Of a stretch of DNA of 64,000 bases, positions 8,509-17,916 are shown piece after piece; position 1 is the stretch's first letter, and the number at the start of each line of letters is the position of its first letter. The stretch spans positions 1 through 64,000 of the forward strand of contig UQAZ01000007.1 in the NCBI GenBank assembly GCA_900539165.1, given 5' to 3'. The DNA comes from an uncultured Oscillospiraceae bacterium (lineage in GTDB: Bacteria; Bacillota; Clostridia; Oscillospirales; Acutalibacteraceae). A model generated the notes under the pieces. It saw only the letters and a program-made list of their open reading frames with translations, ran no database searches and was not told the origin of the DNA. The position numbers and the translations under genes were made by a program.

Positions 8509-9912
8509 CTATGCCAATATATCACTTATATCTCTAAATCCGATATGCGTACTTACAACCATAACATGGTCGCCCGGCAAAATATAATCCTGACCTGTCG
8601 GAATTATAATTTTACCCTGTCTTGAAATAAAGCTGATGAGCAAATTATCCTTTAATTTAAGCTTCATTAAAGGAACATTCGTGACCTTAGATTCCTTATC
8701 AATATTAAATTCGACAGCCTCTACCCTGTTGTCAAACATATGATAAAGCGTTTCAACATTACTGCCGACAGAAGCATTTTTCGCTCTTACATAAGCAATA
8801 ATTGCTTCACTCGTGATATATCTCGGATAAATAACAGAGCCTAAATCGAGATTTCTGATAGCTTCCTGAAATGTAATTCTGTTAATCTTAGTAATAAGCT
8901 TTGCGTTAGATTGTTGTTGTGCTTTAAGCGCAAGCAAAATATTTTCCTCATCTGAACCTGTAAGCGGCACAAACGCTTCACATACACTAAAACCCTCTTC
9001 TATTAGTAAATCCTCGTCTGAGCCGTTACCGTTTATAATGATAGCATTAGAAAGTAAATTTGCAAGCTCATCACAGCGTTTTCTGTCCTTTTCAATGATT
9101 TTTACGGCAATTCCGTTACTGAGCAGAAGCTTGGACAAATAATACCCTGCGCCTCCGCCGCCGATAATCATTGCATTTTTAACCTTATTAGACTTAAATC
9201 CGATAAGCTTCAAGAAAGAGCCGACAGCTTTTGACGGTGCTACAAAAGACATTGCGTCACCCGTTTTTAGTTCAAAGTCACCTGACGGAATAAATATTTT
9301 ATTATCTCTTTCAACAGCACAAACAAGCACATCATCAGTCATTTGTCCAAGCTGTGCAACAGTCATTGAATCAAGCATATTTCCTTGAGGTATTTTAATC
9401 TTAACAAGCTCCGCCTTACCGTGTGCAAATGAACTGACTTCAAGAGCAGTCGGCAAGCATAAAATACGGCTCATTTCCTTAGAAGCCTCGTATTCGGGAT
9501 TTATTATCATAGCCAAACCGAGCTTTTCTCTTAAATAGTCAAGCTCGTGCGAATACTCGGGATTTCTTACTCGTGCAATAGTATCACAATCCGCAACCCT
9601 TGAGGCAAGTGTACAGCACAAAAGATTAAGTTCGTCATACTCGGTTACCGCAATCAAAAGGTCTGCCTCTTTTACGCCTGCTTCCTTTTGAACATTAAAC
9701 GAGGCACCGTTACCAACAACGCCAAGTACATCATATTGATTTGTAACAGCACGAATTTTCTCCGCATCAAAATCTATAACGGTTATATCGTGATTTTCCT
9801 TTGAAAGCTGCTCTACTAAGGTTTGTCCTACGGTGCCACAGCCGACAACAATAATATTCAGACCTTCCTTCATATTAAATTTATCGGCAAACGCCTTGCG
9901 TGAAAAAAGCAT
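8509..9912 (-). CDS. trkA: Trk system NAD-binding regulatory protein TrkA
   Basis: Cytoplasmic regulator of the K+ channel encoded next to it. Two RCK_N Rossmann domains are visible (IIVVGCGTVGQTL near residue 20, and MIIGGGGAGYYL near 240), each followed by a TrkA_C domain, giving 467 residues as in other two-domain TrkA proteins. GAGGT 6 nt before ATG 9912 supports the start; the adenine-nucleotide fold begins about 18 residues in. No c-di-AMP riboswitch is seen in the 94-bp gap upstream. Confidence 0.93.
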   Translation of the reverse strand: MLFSRKAFADKFNMKEGLNIIVVGCGTVGQTLVEQLSKENHDITVIDFDAEKIRAVTNQYDVLGVVGNGASFNVQKEAGVKEADLLIAVTEYDELNLLCCTLASRVADCDTIARVRNPEYSHELDYLREKLGLAMIINPEYEASKEMSRILCLPTALEVSSFAHGKAELVKIKIPQGNMLDSMTVAQLGQMTDDVLVCAVERDNKIFIPSGDFELKTGDAMSFVAPSKAVGSFLKLIGFKSNKVKNAMIIGGGGAGYYLSKLLLSNGIAVKIIEKDRKRCDELANLLSNAIIINGNGSDEDLLIEEGFSVCEAFVPLTGSDEENILLALKAQQQSNAKLITKINRITFQEAIRNLDLGSVIYPRYITSEAIIAYVRAKNASVGSNVETLYHMFDNRVEAVEFNIDKESKVTNVPLMKLKLKDNLLISFISRQGKIIIPTGQDYILPGDHVMVVSTHIGFRDISDILA

Positions 9913-10006
9913 ATTCTACCTCATAACAATTAATGATATTTCTAATAATATAGCACCACATATAAAAACCAAGTTAATTTTTTACAAATGTCAAAAAAAT
10001 CAAATT

Positions 10007-10516
10007 TTACTTTGTAGTTGAACCAAAGCCGCCATCACGAATTCCCTGTGTGTCATCATCAATGGTAACACCAAATTGCATAAAAATACCCTGAGAAAAG
10101 CCCTCACCTGTGCCTACACTTACGGTATGTCCGTCGTCATGAGCGTCGCAAGAAAGCTTAACCATAATATGGCCTTCATTTGATGAGTTGTAATAATCGG
10201 CATCAATTATTCCGACTGTATTATCGAGTTGTACTCTGTGCTTAAATCCGAGACCGGAGCGTGGGAAAATACAAAGTACCCAGCCGTCACTTATCTTTGA
10301 CCTGATTCCGGTAGGAATGAGAGTTGATTCTCCCCTTTTTATCGTAATTTCCGATGGGGCATAAAAGTCATAACCTGCCGAGCCTGTTGTTGCTCTTTTC
10401 GGCAGTTTAATGCTGTCGTAAATTTCTTTTACATTTTTAGTTTCGGGGAAGCATTTAAGCCAATCCTTTTCAAACTGCTCAAAACTTACCTTTTCAAACT
10501 GTGCTATTTTATTCAT
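10007..10516 (-). CDS. dut: dUTP diphosphatase
   Basis: It hydrolyses dUTP to dUMP and so keeps uracil out of DNA. All signature motifs of the trimeric dUTPase are visible: AGYDFYA (motif 1), PRSGLGFKH (motif 2), NTVGIIDADYYN (motif 3, catalytic Asp) and the C-terminal P-loop-like GGFGSTTK (motif 5). An N-terminal extension of about 35 residues precedes the core, and short insertions follow motif 3. The gene ends the abfA-DUF6171-dut run, 9 bp after the cysteine-rich gene. Confidence 0.92.
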   Translation of the reverse strand: MNKIAQFEKVSFEQFEKDWLKCFPETKNVKEIYDSIKLPKRATTGSAGYDFYAPSEITIKRGESTLIPTGIRSKISDGWVLCIFPRSGLGFKHRVQLDNTVGIIDADYYNSSNEGHIMVKLSCDAHDDGHTVSVGTGEGFSQGIFMQFGVTIDDDTQGIRDGGFGSTTK

Positions 10517-10525
10517 AATATATCC

Positions 10526-10780
10526 TCACCATTTTCTGTTATTTACATCGGGGCAATTGTTACTTTTTATTCTCGCTCTGACCTCAACATAGCATCCGCA
10601 TTTTCTGCACATTCCCGAAATAAGATAATCGCATCTTTTACAAAATGAAATTCTGTTCAAAAATGTATCGTTATCCGCTTTTATATCCTGCGGCAAAGTA
10701 TTTATGTAAGCCTCAATCTCACCTGAAGTAACCTTTTCGCCGGCTTCATACAACAGACATTTTTTGCATTCATTACTCAT
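10526..10780 (-). CDS. Cysteine-rich DUF6171-like protein
   Basis: An 84-residue soluble protein with paired cysteines (CKKC, CKRC, CRKCGC) that probably bind one or two zinc ions or an iron-sulfur cluster. It resembles the DUF6171 family of short Firmicute proteins of unknown role. The start codon overlaps the abfA stop by one base (TAATG), so it is translationally coupled, and dut follows at 9 bp. The position gives no clear clue to function. Confidence 0.7.
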   Translation of the reverse strand: MSNECKKCLLYEAGEKVTSGEIEAYINTLPQDIKADNDTFLNRISFCKRCDYLISGMCRKCGCYVEVRARIKSNNCPDVNNRKW

Positions 10781-12270
10781 TATTTGTTAATTACGAATTT
10801 AACTACGGAACACGCAGGAATTACTGCTGTAAAGCCATCCTTTAATTTTTTATAATCAATAAACTCAACAGTCTTAACTTTATTTTGATTTACAAAATCA
10901 TTCTTATCGTGACATTCTCCGCTGATGATTTCGGCATAAATCGAATCAACTCTTGTATCAGCGATTTGACATTTAATCTTAGCAGATTTAACCGAAGAAG
11001 TATTTGTAATCGTTGAATAAATCGTACCGTTTTCATCGGTTGATGCAGATTCAATAAACTGCGGAAATTGTTTATTCCCATCGTTATTGGACTTGATAAC
11101 ATCGCTTGTGATATATGAACCGATTAGAGTATTGTTTTGGTGTTCTTTATACATCTTAAAAACATAATAGGTCGGAGTCTTAACCATCTTTTCGCCGTCG
11201 GTAAGAATAACGGATTGCAGAACATTTACCGTTTGCGCTATATTTGCCATAATAATTTTATCGGCGTGCTTATTAAAAATATTAAGCGTTAAAGCGGCAA
11301 CTATTGCATCTCTCATTGTGCTTTGCTGATACAAAAATCCCGGATTCGTTCCCGGTTCCACATCGTACCATGTTCCCCACTCGTCAACAATCAGTTTAAG
11401 ATTTCCGTTTGGCTGAACACTTTGCATCATTGCAAGATGATTTTTAATCAGTTCATCAATATAATATGCCTTGCAAATCGTGGAGTTATATTCGTTTTTA
11501 TCAAACACCGTTGCAGAACCTTTATGATCCCATTTGCCCGTAGGCAAGGTGTAATAATGAAGTGACAAAGCGTCTGCGTAGCGTTTAACTTTATCAGTTA
11601 CAACCTTAGTCCAATGATAGTCACCTGCATTAGGTCCGCAGGCAATTCTTTTTATGTGCTTACTTGAATCATAGTCACGGCAGAAAGTATTATATTGCTT
11701 ATAAAGACAGCCGTAGTATTCGGGATCCATATTACCGCCGCAGCCCCACGATTCGTTACCTACACCCAAATATTTCAGCCCAAACGGCTTTTCGCTGCCG
11801 TTCTTTTTTCTGAGTTCAGCCATGGGAGACACACCGTCAAAGGTCATATATTCGACCCATTCGCTCATTTCTTTAACCGAACCGGAACCCACGTTTGCAT
11901 TTACATATGTATCGCATCCGAGTTGTCGGCAAAGTTCAAAATATTCATGCGTGCCGAAAGAGTTGTCCTCAACTACGCCGCCCCAATGAGTATTAATCAT
12001 CTTCTTACGCTCGCTTTTTTTGCCTATTCCGTCCTTCCAATGATACTCATCAGCAAAGCAACCGCCCGGCCATCTGAGAACAGGGATACCCATTTCTCGC
12101 AGTGCGTTCACAACATCGCACCTCATACCGTTTACATTGGGTATCTTTGAGTTTTCGCCCACATATATTCCCTCGTATATGCACCGTCCCAGATGTTCGG
12201 AAAAATGACCGTAAATATCTTTATTTATAGTAGCGATTTTTTCATTAGGGTTTATCAAATACTTCTCCAT
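10780..12270 (-). CDS. abfA: Alpha-L-arabinofuranosidase, family GH51
   Basis: Removes arabinofuranosyl side groups from arabinoxylan or arabinan oligosaccharides. The 496-residue protein starts with the GH51 pattern IYGHFSEHLGRCIYEGIYVG. The acid/base Glu is at about 173 (GVGNESWGCGGN) and the nucleophile Glu at about 297 (LIVDEWGTWYD); a beta-sandwich makes up the last 140 residues. There is no signal peptide, so it acts inside the cell. GGAG upstream supports ATG 12270. A palindrome over its promoter suggests sugar-dependent repression. Confidence 0.92.
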   Translation of the reverse strand: MEKYLINPNEKIATINKDIYGHFSEHLGRCIYEGIYVGENSKIPNVNGMRCDVVNALREMGIPVLRWPGGCFADEYHWKDGIGKKSERKKMINTHWGGVVEDNSFGTHEYFELCRQLGCDTYVNANVGSGSVKEMSEWVEYMTFDGVSPMAELRKKNGSEKPFGLKYLGVGNESWGCGGNMDPEYYGCLYKQYNTFCRDYDSSKHIKRIACGPNAGDYHWTKVVTDKVKRYADALSLHYYTLPTGKWDHKGSATVFDKNEYNSTICKAYYIDELIKNHLAMMQSVQPNGNLKLIVDEWGTWYDVEPGTNPGFLYQQSTMRDAIVAALTLNIFNKHADKIIMANIAQTVNVLQSVILTDGEKMVKTPTYYVFKMYKEHQNNTLIGSYITSDVIKSNNDGNKQFPQFIESASTDENGTIYSTITNTSSVKSAKIKCQIADTRVDSIYAEIISGECHDKNDFVNQNKVKTVEFIDYKKLKDGFTAVIPACSVVKFVINK

Positions 12271-12299
12271 ATACTGTCTCCATAAAGATAAATCTTAAA

Positions 12300-12338
12300 A
12301 TATGATTCTAAGGTATCATATCGGATAATTAAAGTCAA
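12300..12338 (-). promoter_or_regulatory. abfA promoter with operator
   Basis: On the minus strand, -35 TTGACT (12333-12338) and a weak -10 TACCTT (12310-12315) are 17 bp apart. A perfect inverted repeat, ATATGAT (12300-12306) and ATCATAT (12315-12321), encloses the -10 box. Confidence 0.5.
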
Positions 12339-12342
12339 CAAA

Positions 12343-12371
12343 TTGACAGAAAATATTAAATAAACTATAAT
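12343..12371 (+). promoter_or_regulatory. Promoter of M24 peptidase gene
   Basis: A consensus sigma-A promoter: TTGACA (12343-12348), a 17-bp spacer and TATAAT (12366-12371), 26 bp before the ATG. Confidence 0.75.
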
Positions 12372-12397
12372 ATTTATATTCTATATGGAGGCGCAAT

Positions 12398-13471
12398 ATG
12401 GATAATATTTCAAAATGTGTAAAGATAATAAAAGAAAAAGACGCTGACGCAATGATTTTGAGTAACGAGGCAAATATGCACTACCTCTGCTCTTTTTCGC
12501 CGAGCGAAGGCATGATTGTGATTTTTTCAAATGGTGACGCTTATCATCTCGTTGATTTGAGATACACGGAAACCGCACAAATACACGCTGAAAAAACAGG
12601 TCTCAAAGTTATAGAAATAAGTCAAGGCTTTTACAACCGTTTAGCCCAACTTCTCGGCGAGCATAACGCTCAATCCGCAGTTATAGAAAATGAGACTATT
12701 TCTCTAAAGGCGTACAATGCGATTAAAAAAGAATGCGACGGTATTATTCTCTTTAATCTGAGCGACTCTCTTATGAGAGAACGCAACAAAAAAGAAGCAT
12801 GGGAAATCGAACTTATGAAAAAAGCAAATGCCATTGCCGAAAAATCTTTTTTGGAACTTCTGAATCATGTTGAAATCGGAAAAAGTGAAAAGGAACTTGC
12901 CGCATATTTTGATTATCTTATGGCTCAAAACGGCTCTGACGGTGTAAGCTTTAACACAATTTTGCTCACGGGAGCGCATACATCTATGCCACACGGTGTG
13001 CCTGATGAAAGACAGATTAAAAAAGGCGACTTTGTACTTCTTGATTTCGGTGCAACATTTGCAGGCTACCACAGCGATATGACACGAACAGTATGTGTCG
13101 GCGAACCGTCTCAGGAAATGAGGAATATGTATAATTTAGTCCTTGAAGCACAGCTTGCAGGTATAAAAGCACTTCAAGCAGGTGTAAAGTGTGCTGATGT
13201 TTACAAGGCCGCAAAGGATGTTTTGGACGAAAAAAATATGGGTGAAAACTTCAGGCACGGCTTAGGTCACGGTGTAGGTCTTGAAATTCACGAAGGATTT
13301 AATTCCGGCCCAAACAGTAAAGACACCTATGAGGTGGGAAATGTTACATCAGTTGAACCGGGCATATATCTGCCTGATAAGTTCGGAATAAGAATAGAGG
13401 ATGTGTGTTATCTTTCGCCGAGAGGCAGAGAAAATTTAAGTAATATTACAAAAGAATTAATTATTTTATGA
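12398..13471 (+). CDS. M24 family Xaa-Pro aminopeptidase
   Basis: Cytoplasmic metallopeptidase that removes an N-terminal residue before proline. The N-terminal creatinase-like domain spans about residues 1-125. The pita-bread catalytic domain has all metal ligands: Asp in LLDFGA, Asp in HSDMTR, His in GLGHGVGLEIHEG, Glu in SVEPGIY and Glu in RIEDV. At 357 residues it matches the short YpdF/PepQ-like enzymes of Firmicutes. GGAGG 6 nt upstream supports the start. It is a single gene followed by the glmS leader. Confidence 0.9.
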   Translation: MDNISKCVKIIKEKDADAMILSNEANMHYLCSFSPSEGMIVIFSNGDAYHLVDLRYTETAQIHAEKTGLKVIEISQGFYNRLAQLLGEHNAQSAVIENETISLKAYNAIKKECDGIILFNLSDSLMRERNKKEAWEIELMKKANAIAEKSFLELLNHVEIGKSEKELAAYFDYLMAQNGSDGVSFNTILLTGAHTSMPHGVPDERQIKKGDFVLLDFGATFAGYHSDMTRTVCVGEPSQEMRNMYNLVLEAQLAGIKALQAGVKCADVYKAAKDVLDEKNMGENFRHGLGHGVGLEIHEGFNSGPNSKDTYEVGNVTSVEPGIYLPDKFGIRIEDVCYLSPRGRENLSNITKELIIL

Positions 13472-13631
13472 ACGCTTGACATATTCATTAGAATATGTTA
13501 AACATATTTTATTGCCATAGGCAATATGTACCTTGAAAATTTAATGCGTGATAATTTTACACAAAAATATATATAATAGTAATACCGATTTATCGGTAGG
13601 CAGAGCAGTTAAATTATATCTTATTCTGTTT

Positions 13632-13776
13632 CTGCCTTAGCGCCCGGACCCAAGAGGTTGACGAGGAAAAGAGTTATCGAAATATTCGGCGGATGCTCTT
13701 TCGTACGCTTTGGTGCGTAAGGAGAATGCAAAAATTAGCAGCAATGCTATAACAAATCGTTCTCTGCAAAGCAATT
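13632..13776 (+). ncRNA. glmS ribozyme (GlcN6P-sensing, self-cleaving)
   Basis: The conserved glmS ribozyme core lies directly upstream of glmS. The cleavage site precedes GCGCC at 13640. It is followed by GGTTGACGAGG, GTTATCGAAATATTCGGCGG (the pseudoknot core) and GATGCTCTTTCG. Glucosamine-6-phosphate acts as cofactor for cleavage, which destabilises the mRNA and gives feedback control of amino-sugar synthesis. The 5' and 3' limits are approximate. A GGCAGA/TCTGCC pair (13599-13604 and 13631-13636) could form a stem just before the cleavage site. Confidence 0.93.
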
Positions 13777-13811
13777 AATTATAAATTATCATTTGAAATG
13801 AGGAATAAATT

Positions 13812-15626
13812 ATGTGTGGAATTATCGGATATACAGGATACTCTCAGGCGAGAGGTGTGTTAATTAAAGGACTTAAAGCACTTGAGTACAGAGGCTATGA
13901 CAGCGCAGGAATCGCACTTTACAGCGATACTCACAACGAGGCACTTGTAACAAAATGCAAAGGACGAGTTGCTCTTTTAGACGAAAAAGCAGAAAGTTCT
14001 GATGCTACAACAGGTATAGGCCATACCCGTTGGGCTACTCACGGCGGAGTAAGCGACTTAAACTCGCACCCTCATAAGTTTGGAAATGTTACCCTTGTTC
14101 ATAACGGAATAATAGAAAATTATGAAGCTATTAAAAATCAACTCGGTATCGAATCGGACCTTAAAAGTGAAACCGATTCCGAAATCGTAGCCGCTTTGAT
14201 AGATAATTACTATTCACCGGGCAAAAATCCCGAGGATGCAATAATTAAGGCAGTTAAAGAAATTAAGGGTACATTTGCGCTTGGAATAATGTTTGACGGT
14301 ATAAGCGATATTATTTATGCGGTCAGAAATGTAAGCCCGATTGTATGCTGTAAAAACGAAAACGGTGCATATATAGCTTCTGACATTATGGCTATCGGCG
14401 AATACAGCGAGGACTATTTTATTCTGCCCGAGCTTACTATTGCAAAAATCGACAAAAACGGTTTCGAGATTAAGGATTTCAACGGTAAAGAAATTCAGCC
14501 GAAGATGTTAAAGCTTGATTGGGATATTAAAAACAGCGGTAAAGCAGGTTATCCTTTTTATATGGAAAAAGAGATTTGCGAGCAGCCGACAGTTATTGAC
14601 AAGACAATCAGGAGCAGGATTAACGACAATATGCCTGATTTTAACGCTGAAAACATTGACGAGCGCATTTTTGAAAAATGTGAAAGTATCTCGGTGATTG
14701 CTTGCGGTACTGCTATGCACGCAGGTTTAATCGGAAAGCATTTGATTGAAAAATATTGCAGAGTTCCGGTTACGGTGTATATGGCAAGTGAATATATGTA
14801 TTCAGACCCTATTATTAACGATAAGACACTTGTAGTCTGCGTATCGCAAAGCGGTGAAACGATTGACACTCTTGAAGCGCTTAAATATGCCAAATCAAAA
14901 GGAGCTATGACGCTTTCTATTGTAAATGTCAGAGGTTCAAGTATTGCAAGCGCAAGCGACAATGTTATCTATACCGACGCAGGCCCTGAAATTGCCGTTG
15001 CCTCAACAAAGGCATATACGACACAAGTTTCGATTTTTTATTTGATTACTGCAAAAATGGCGTATCTCAGAGGCAGAATGACAGAACAAGAGGTATGCGA
15101 GCTGATTAAAAAGCTTGTTAAAATTCCGCAGGCAGTAAACGAAGTACTTGAGAGAAGAAATGAAATCCACAAGCTTGCCAAAGGTTTATTGACTGCCGAA
15201 CATGCTTTTATGATTGGCAGAGGACTTGACTACCCTGCCCTGCTTGAAGCATCTCTGAAACTAAAGGAAATCAGCTATATTCACTCCGAAGCTTTTGCAT
15301 CGGGAGAATTGAAGCACGGTACAATCGCATTGATAACAAATAACACTCCCGTTATTGCCCTGCTTACTCAAAGCGAGCTTATATCAAAGCAAGTGTCCAA
15401 TATCAGAGAAGTGCAATCAAGAGGTGCAAATGTAATTGTATTTGCTAAAAAATCGCTCGTAAACAGCTCTGTTCAGTGCAATTTTGAATTACCTGACACA
15501 GACGACGACTTTGCATTAATTCCTGCGATTTGCGCCCTTCAACTGCTTGCATACTATGTTTCATCGGACAAAGGCTTGGATGTTGATAAGCCGAGAAACC
15601 TGGCAAAGGTTGTAACAGTAGAATAA
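13812..15626 (+). CDS. glmS: Glutamine--fructose-6-phosphate aminotransferase
   Basis: Makes glucosamine-6-phosphate from fructose-6-phosphate and glutamine, the entry step to peptidoglycan and amino-sugar precursors. After Met removal, Cys2 (MCGIIGYTG) is the nucleophile of the N-terminal glutaminase domain (about 1-220). Two SIS isomerase domains follow (CGTAMHAGL near 300; SEAFASGELKHG near 495), and the protein ends with the typical DKPRNLAKVVTVE. The full length is 604 residues. GAGGAA upstream supports the start. Control is by the preceding ribozyme, and a strong terminator ends the unit. Confidence 0.96.
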   Translation: MCGIIGYTGYSQARGVLIKGLKALEYRGYDSAGIALYSDTHNEALVTKCKGRVALLDEKAESSDATTGIGHTRWATHGGVSDLNSHPHKFGNVTLVHNGIIENYEAIKNQLGIESDLKSETDSEIVAALIDNYYSPGKNPEDAIIKAVKEIKGTFALGIMFDGISDIIYAVRNVSPIVCCKNENGAYIASDIMAIGEYSEDYFILPELTIAKIDKNGFEIKDFNGKEIQPKMLKLDWDIKNSGKAGYPFYMEKEICEQPTVIDKTIRSRINDNMPDFNAENIDERIFEKCESISVIACGTAMHAGLIGKHLIEKYCRVPVTVYMASEYMYSDPIINDKTLVVCVSQSGETIDTLEALKYAKSKGAMTLSIVNVRGSSIASASDNVIYTDAGPEIAVASTKAYTTQVSIFYLITAKMAYLRGRMTEQEVCELIKKLVKIPQAVNEVLERRNEIHKLAKGLLTAEHAFMIGRGLDYPALLEASLKLKEISYIHSEAFASGELKHGTIALITNNTPVIALLTQSELISKQVSNIREVQSRGANVIVFAKKSLVNSSVQCNFELPDTDDDFALIPAICALQLLAYYVSSDKGLDVDKPRNLAKVVTVE

Positions 15627-15656
15627 TTTTTACCATTATCACGCATTGAATTAATT

Positions 15657-15692
15657 AAGACGGCTGAGAAATTTCTCAGCCGTCTTATTATT
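15657..15692. terminator. Rho-independent terminator of glmS
   Basis: A perfect 14-bp stem (15657-15670 with 15673-15686, core GACGGCTGAGAA) is followed by TATTATTTT. It may also serve the convergent symporter gene. Confidence 0.88.
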
Positions 15693-15729
15693 TTAATTTA
15701 GTATATCCAAAATGATATGTAATGATGAA

Positions 15730-17196
15730 CTATTTATTTTTATTTGCCACATCTTTTATATCTTCGTGGTTTTTCTTTTTGAAATACGCACGAGTTTCTT
15801 TTCCTACAATACCCGACAAGGCAAAGAGTGCAATGAGGTTAGGAAATGCCATAAGACCGTTTACAATGTCTGCCAAATTCCAAACAGCAGAAACAGTAAG
15901 GTAAGGGCCAATAAAAACAGCAAGTACATAAATGCATCTGAATCCGATAAGTACAGCCTTATTATCAGTCAAATATTCAAGACATCTTTCGCTGTAATAA
16001 TCCCAACCGAGAATGGTTGTAAAGGCAAAGAATATCAGACAGAGCATAAGCAAAAATGCAGAAACTTTTGAATTCCACGGCAGACCTGTTTGCCATGCAA
16101 AGGTAGTAATATTAACGCCTTCAAATTTATCTGGGACAAACTCCATATTAGCCTGAGTCATTATGATTGAAAGTCCTGTCAAGGTACAAATTACAATAGT
16201 ATCAATGAAAGTACCTGTCATTGTTACAAGACCTTGACGAACTGCATCTTTGGTTTTTGCGGCAGCTGCGGCAATAGGAGCAGAGCCGAGACCCGCCTCA
16301 TTGGAGAATATACCTCTGCCGATACCTTTTTGCATTGCAATCTTAATTGTAATACCGGTTGCACCACCGATAACGGCATCAGGTACAAAAGCATTTTTTA
16401 CTACCGAATAAACAGCCTGAGGAACATATTGGATATTGCTGAACACAATTATAAGCGTACAGGTAATATAAACCAATGCCATAGCAGGTACAATCACCTC
16501 AGAAACTTTTGCAATACGCTTAATGCCGCCTATAACTACAAGTCCTACGCAAAGCGTAACAATAAGTCCGCAAATAACCACCGGCCAAACATAATTGTTT
16601 TCACCGATAGAAAACGCAATATGAAGCTCATTAGGGTCAAAAAAGGCTTTTACGGCGTTAGTAATACCTGTTACCTGAGTAAATGTACCTATACCAAACA
16701 AACCAACGAAAACTCCAAAAACGGCAAACAATTTTGCAAGCCACTTCCACTTTTCGCCCATTCCCTTTTCTATGTAATAGAATGGACCACCGAGATGATG
16801 ACCGTCATCCTTTTTTTGACGATATTTAATAGCAAGAAATCCCTCGCTGTATTTTGTCGCCATACCAAAGAATGCCGCAAAAATCATCCAGAAAAGCGCA
16901 CCCGGTCCGCCCAAACAAAGAGCAGTTGCAACGCCTACAATGTTACCCGTTCCGATAGTAGCGGAAAGAGCCGTGCAAAGAGCGCCGAAAGAAGTTACAT
17001 CCCCTGTACCGTCTTCCTCATTTTTTACCATAAATTTAAGAGCCTTACCGAGGTGAAACACCTGAACAAATCCTGTTCGTACAGAAAGCCACACACCGGC
17101 ACAAAGAATTAAAATAATAAGAGGCCAACCCCATACCATACCGTCAACCTTATTAATCAATTCATTGATACTCATAGACATATCAATTATCTGCAT
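15730..17196 (-). CDS. Sodium:alanine symporter (AGCS family)
   Basis: Membrane carrier that imports alanine or glycine with Na+. The 488-residue protein has about ten to eleven hydrophobic segments and the AGCS signatures GALCTALSATIGTGNIVGVATAL, IFSNEAGLGSAPIAAAAAKT and LGWDYYSERC. I place the start at ATG 17196, which has TAGGAGG 8 nt upstream; an earlier in-frame ATG gives 20 extra residues without support. It follows sigF by 63 bp on the same strand. Confidence 0.9.
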   Translation of the reverse strand: MQIIDMSMSINELINKVDGMVWGWPLIILILCAGVWLSVRTGFVQVFHLGKALKFMVKNEEDGTGDVTSFGALCTALSATIGTGNIVGVATALCLGGPGALFWMIFAAFFGMATKYSEGFLAIKYRQKKDDGHHLGGPFYYIEKGMGEKWKWLAKLFAVFGVFVGLFGIGTFTQVTGITNAVKAFFDPNELHIAFSIGENNYVWPVVICGLIVTLCVGLVVIGGIKRIAKVSEVIVPAMALVYITCTLIIVFSNIQYVPQAVYSVVKNAFVPDAVIGGATGITIKIAMQKGIGRGIFSNEAGLGSAPIAAAAAKTKDAVRQGLVTMTGTFIDTIVICTLTGLSIIMTQANMEFVPDKFEGVNITTFAWQTGLPWNSKVSAFLLMLCLIFFAFTTILGWDYYSERCLEYLTDNKAVLIGFRCIYVLAVFIGPYLTVSAVWNLADIVNGLMAFPNLIALFALSGIVGKETRAYFKKKNHEDIKDVANKNK

Positions 17197-17259
17197 TTGT
17201 TTCCTCCTATATATGAAAATATTTTCTAATATAACATAATCAGAGAAAAAACGCAAATA

Positions 17260-17916
17260 TTAATCTAATTTTTTTCTTAATTTTTGAAGAATCTGTTTTT
17301 CTTTTCTCGAAACCTGCACCTGAGAAATATTCAATTTTTTTGCTGTCTCGCATTGAGTAATACCGTCGTAAAACCTGTATTTTACAATCATCAATTCTGT
17401 ATTATCAAGACACCTCAGCGCCTGATGAACCGAAAGCTTGTCAAACAAGGCTTCACTTTCGTCTATGGGAATATCGATTGTATCTTCGCCGTCGTCATTA
17501 CAAACACTCAGCGATGCAATAGGAGTTAGTACATTCAAAATTTCGCTAAGTTCCTCAACTGAATATCCGCTTAATTCGCTCAACTCGCTTATCGTTGGCT
17601 CTCTAAGTTCTCTTTGCTTAAACCGTTCCCTTATAGCTTGCACTTTAATCGAGTTTTCTTTTAGCGTTCTTGAAACCTTTATTGCACCGCCGTCTCTGAA
17701 CAGACGCTTGATTTCGCCCATTATCACGGGAACGGCATAGGTTGAAAAAGAAAAACCTCTTTCTTCTTCAAAATTATCCACAGCCTTAATAAGTCCTACG
17801 CAGCCTGCTTGGTAAAGGTCGTCATATTCAGCACCTCTGCCCCTGAATCTATTTGCAATCGAATGCACCAAAGGAATGTTTGATACAATCATTTCATCTC
17901 GGTTATCCTTTACCAT
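17260..17916 (-). CDS. sigF: Sporulation sigma factor sigma-F
   Basis: Forespore-specific sigma factor. Region 2 is visible (DDLYQAGCVGLIKAVDNFEEERG, STYAVPVIMGEIKR), then region 3 (REPTISELSELSGYSVEEL) and the region 4 helix-turn-helix (ITQCETAKKLNISQVQVSRKEK). The protein has 218 residues, slightly short at the N-terminus compared with Bacillus. It overlaps spoIIAB by 7 bp and is third in the spoIIAA-spoIIAB-sigF order, which separates it from sigG. Start ATG 17916 fits the alignment; ATG 17892 has the better ribosome site (AAAGGA). Confidence 0.92.
   Translation of the reverse strand: MVKDNRDEMIVSNIPLVHSIANRFRGRGAEYDDLYQAGCVGLIKAVDNFEEERGFSFSTYAVPVIMGEIKRLFRDGGAIKVSRTLKENSIKVQAIRERFKQRELREPTISELSELSGYSVEELSEILNVLTPIASLSVCNDDGEDTIDIPIDESEALFDKLSVHQALRCLDNTELMIVKYRFYDGITQCETAKKLNISQVQVSRKEKQILQKLRKKLD

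Noticed and set aside
9913..10006. c-di-AMP (ydaO) riboswitch before trkA
   Set aside because: The gap is too short and lacks the conserved riboswitch core.
15712..16071. 119-codon plus-strand frame at the glmS/symporter boundary
   Set aside because: It is antisense to the symporter C-terminus and begins in AT-rich sequence without a ribosome site.
16234..17112. 292-codon plus-strand frame
   Set aside because: It is antisense to the well-supported AGCS symporter, has a low-complexity Cys/Asn/Arg-rich composition and no ribosome site.
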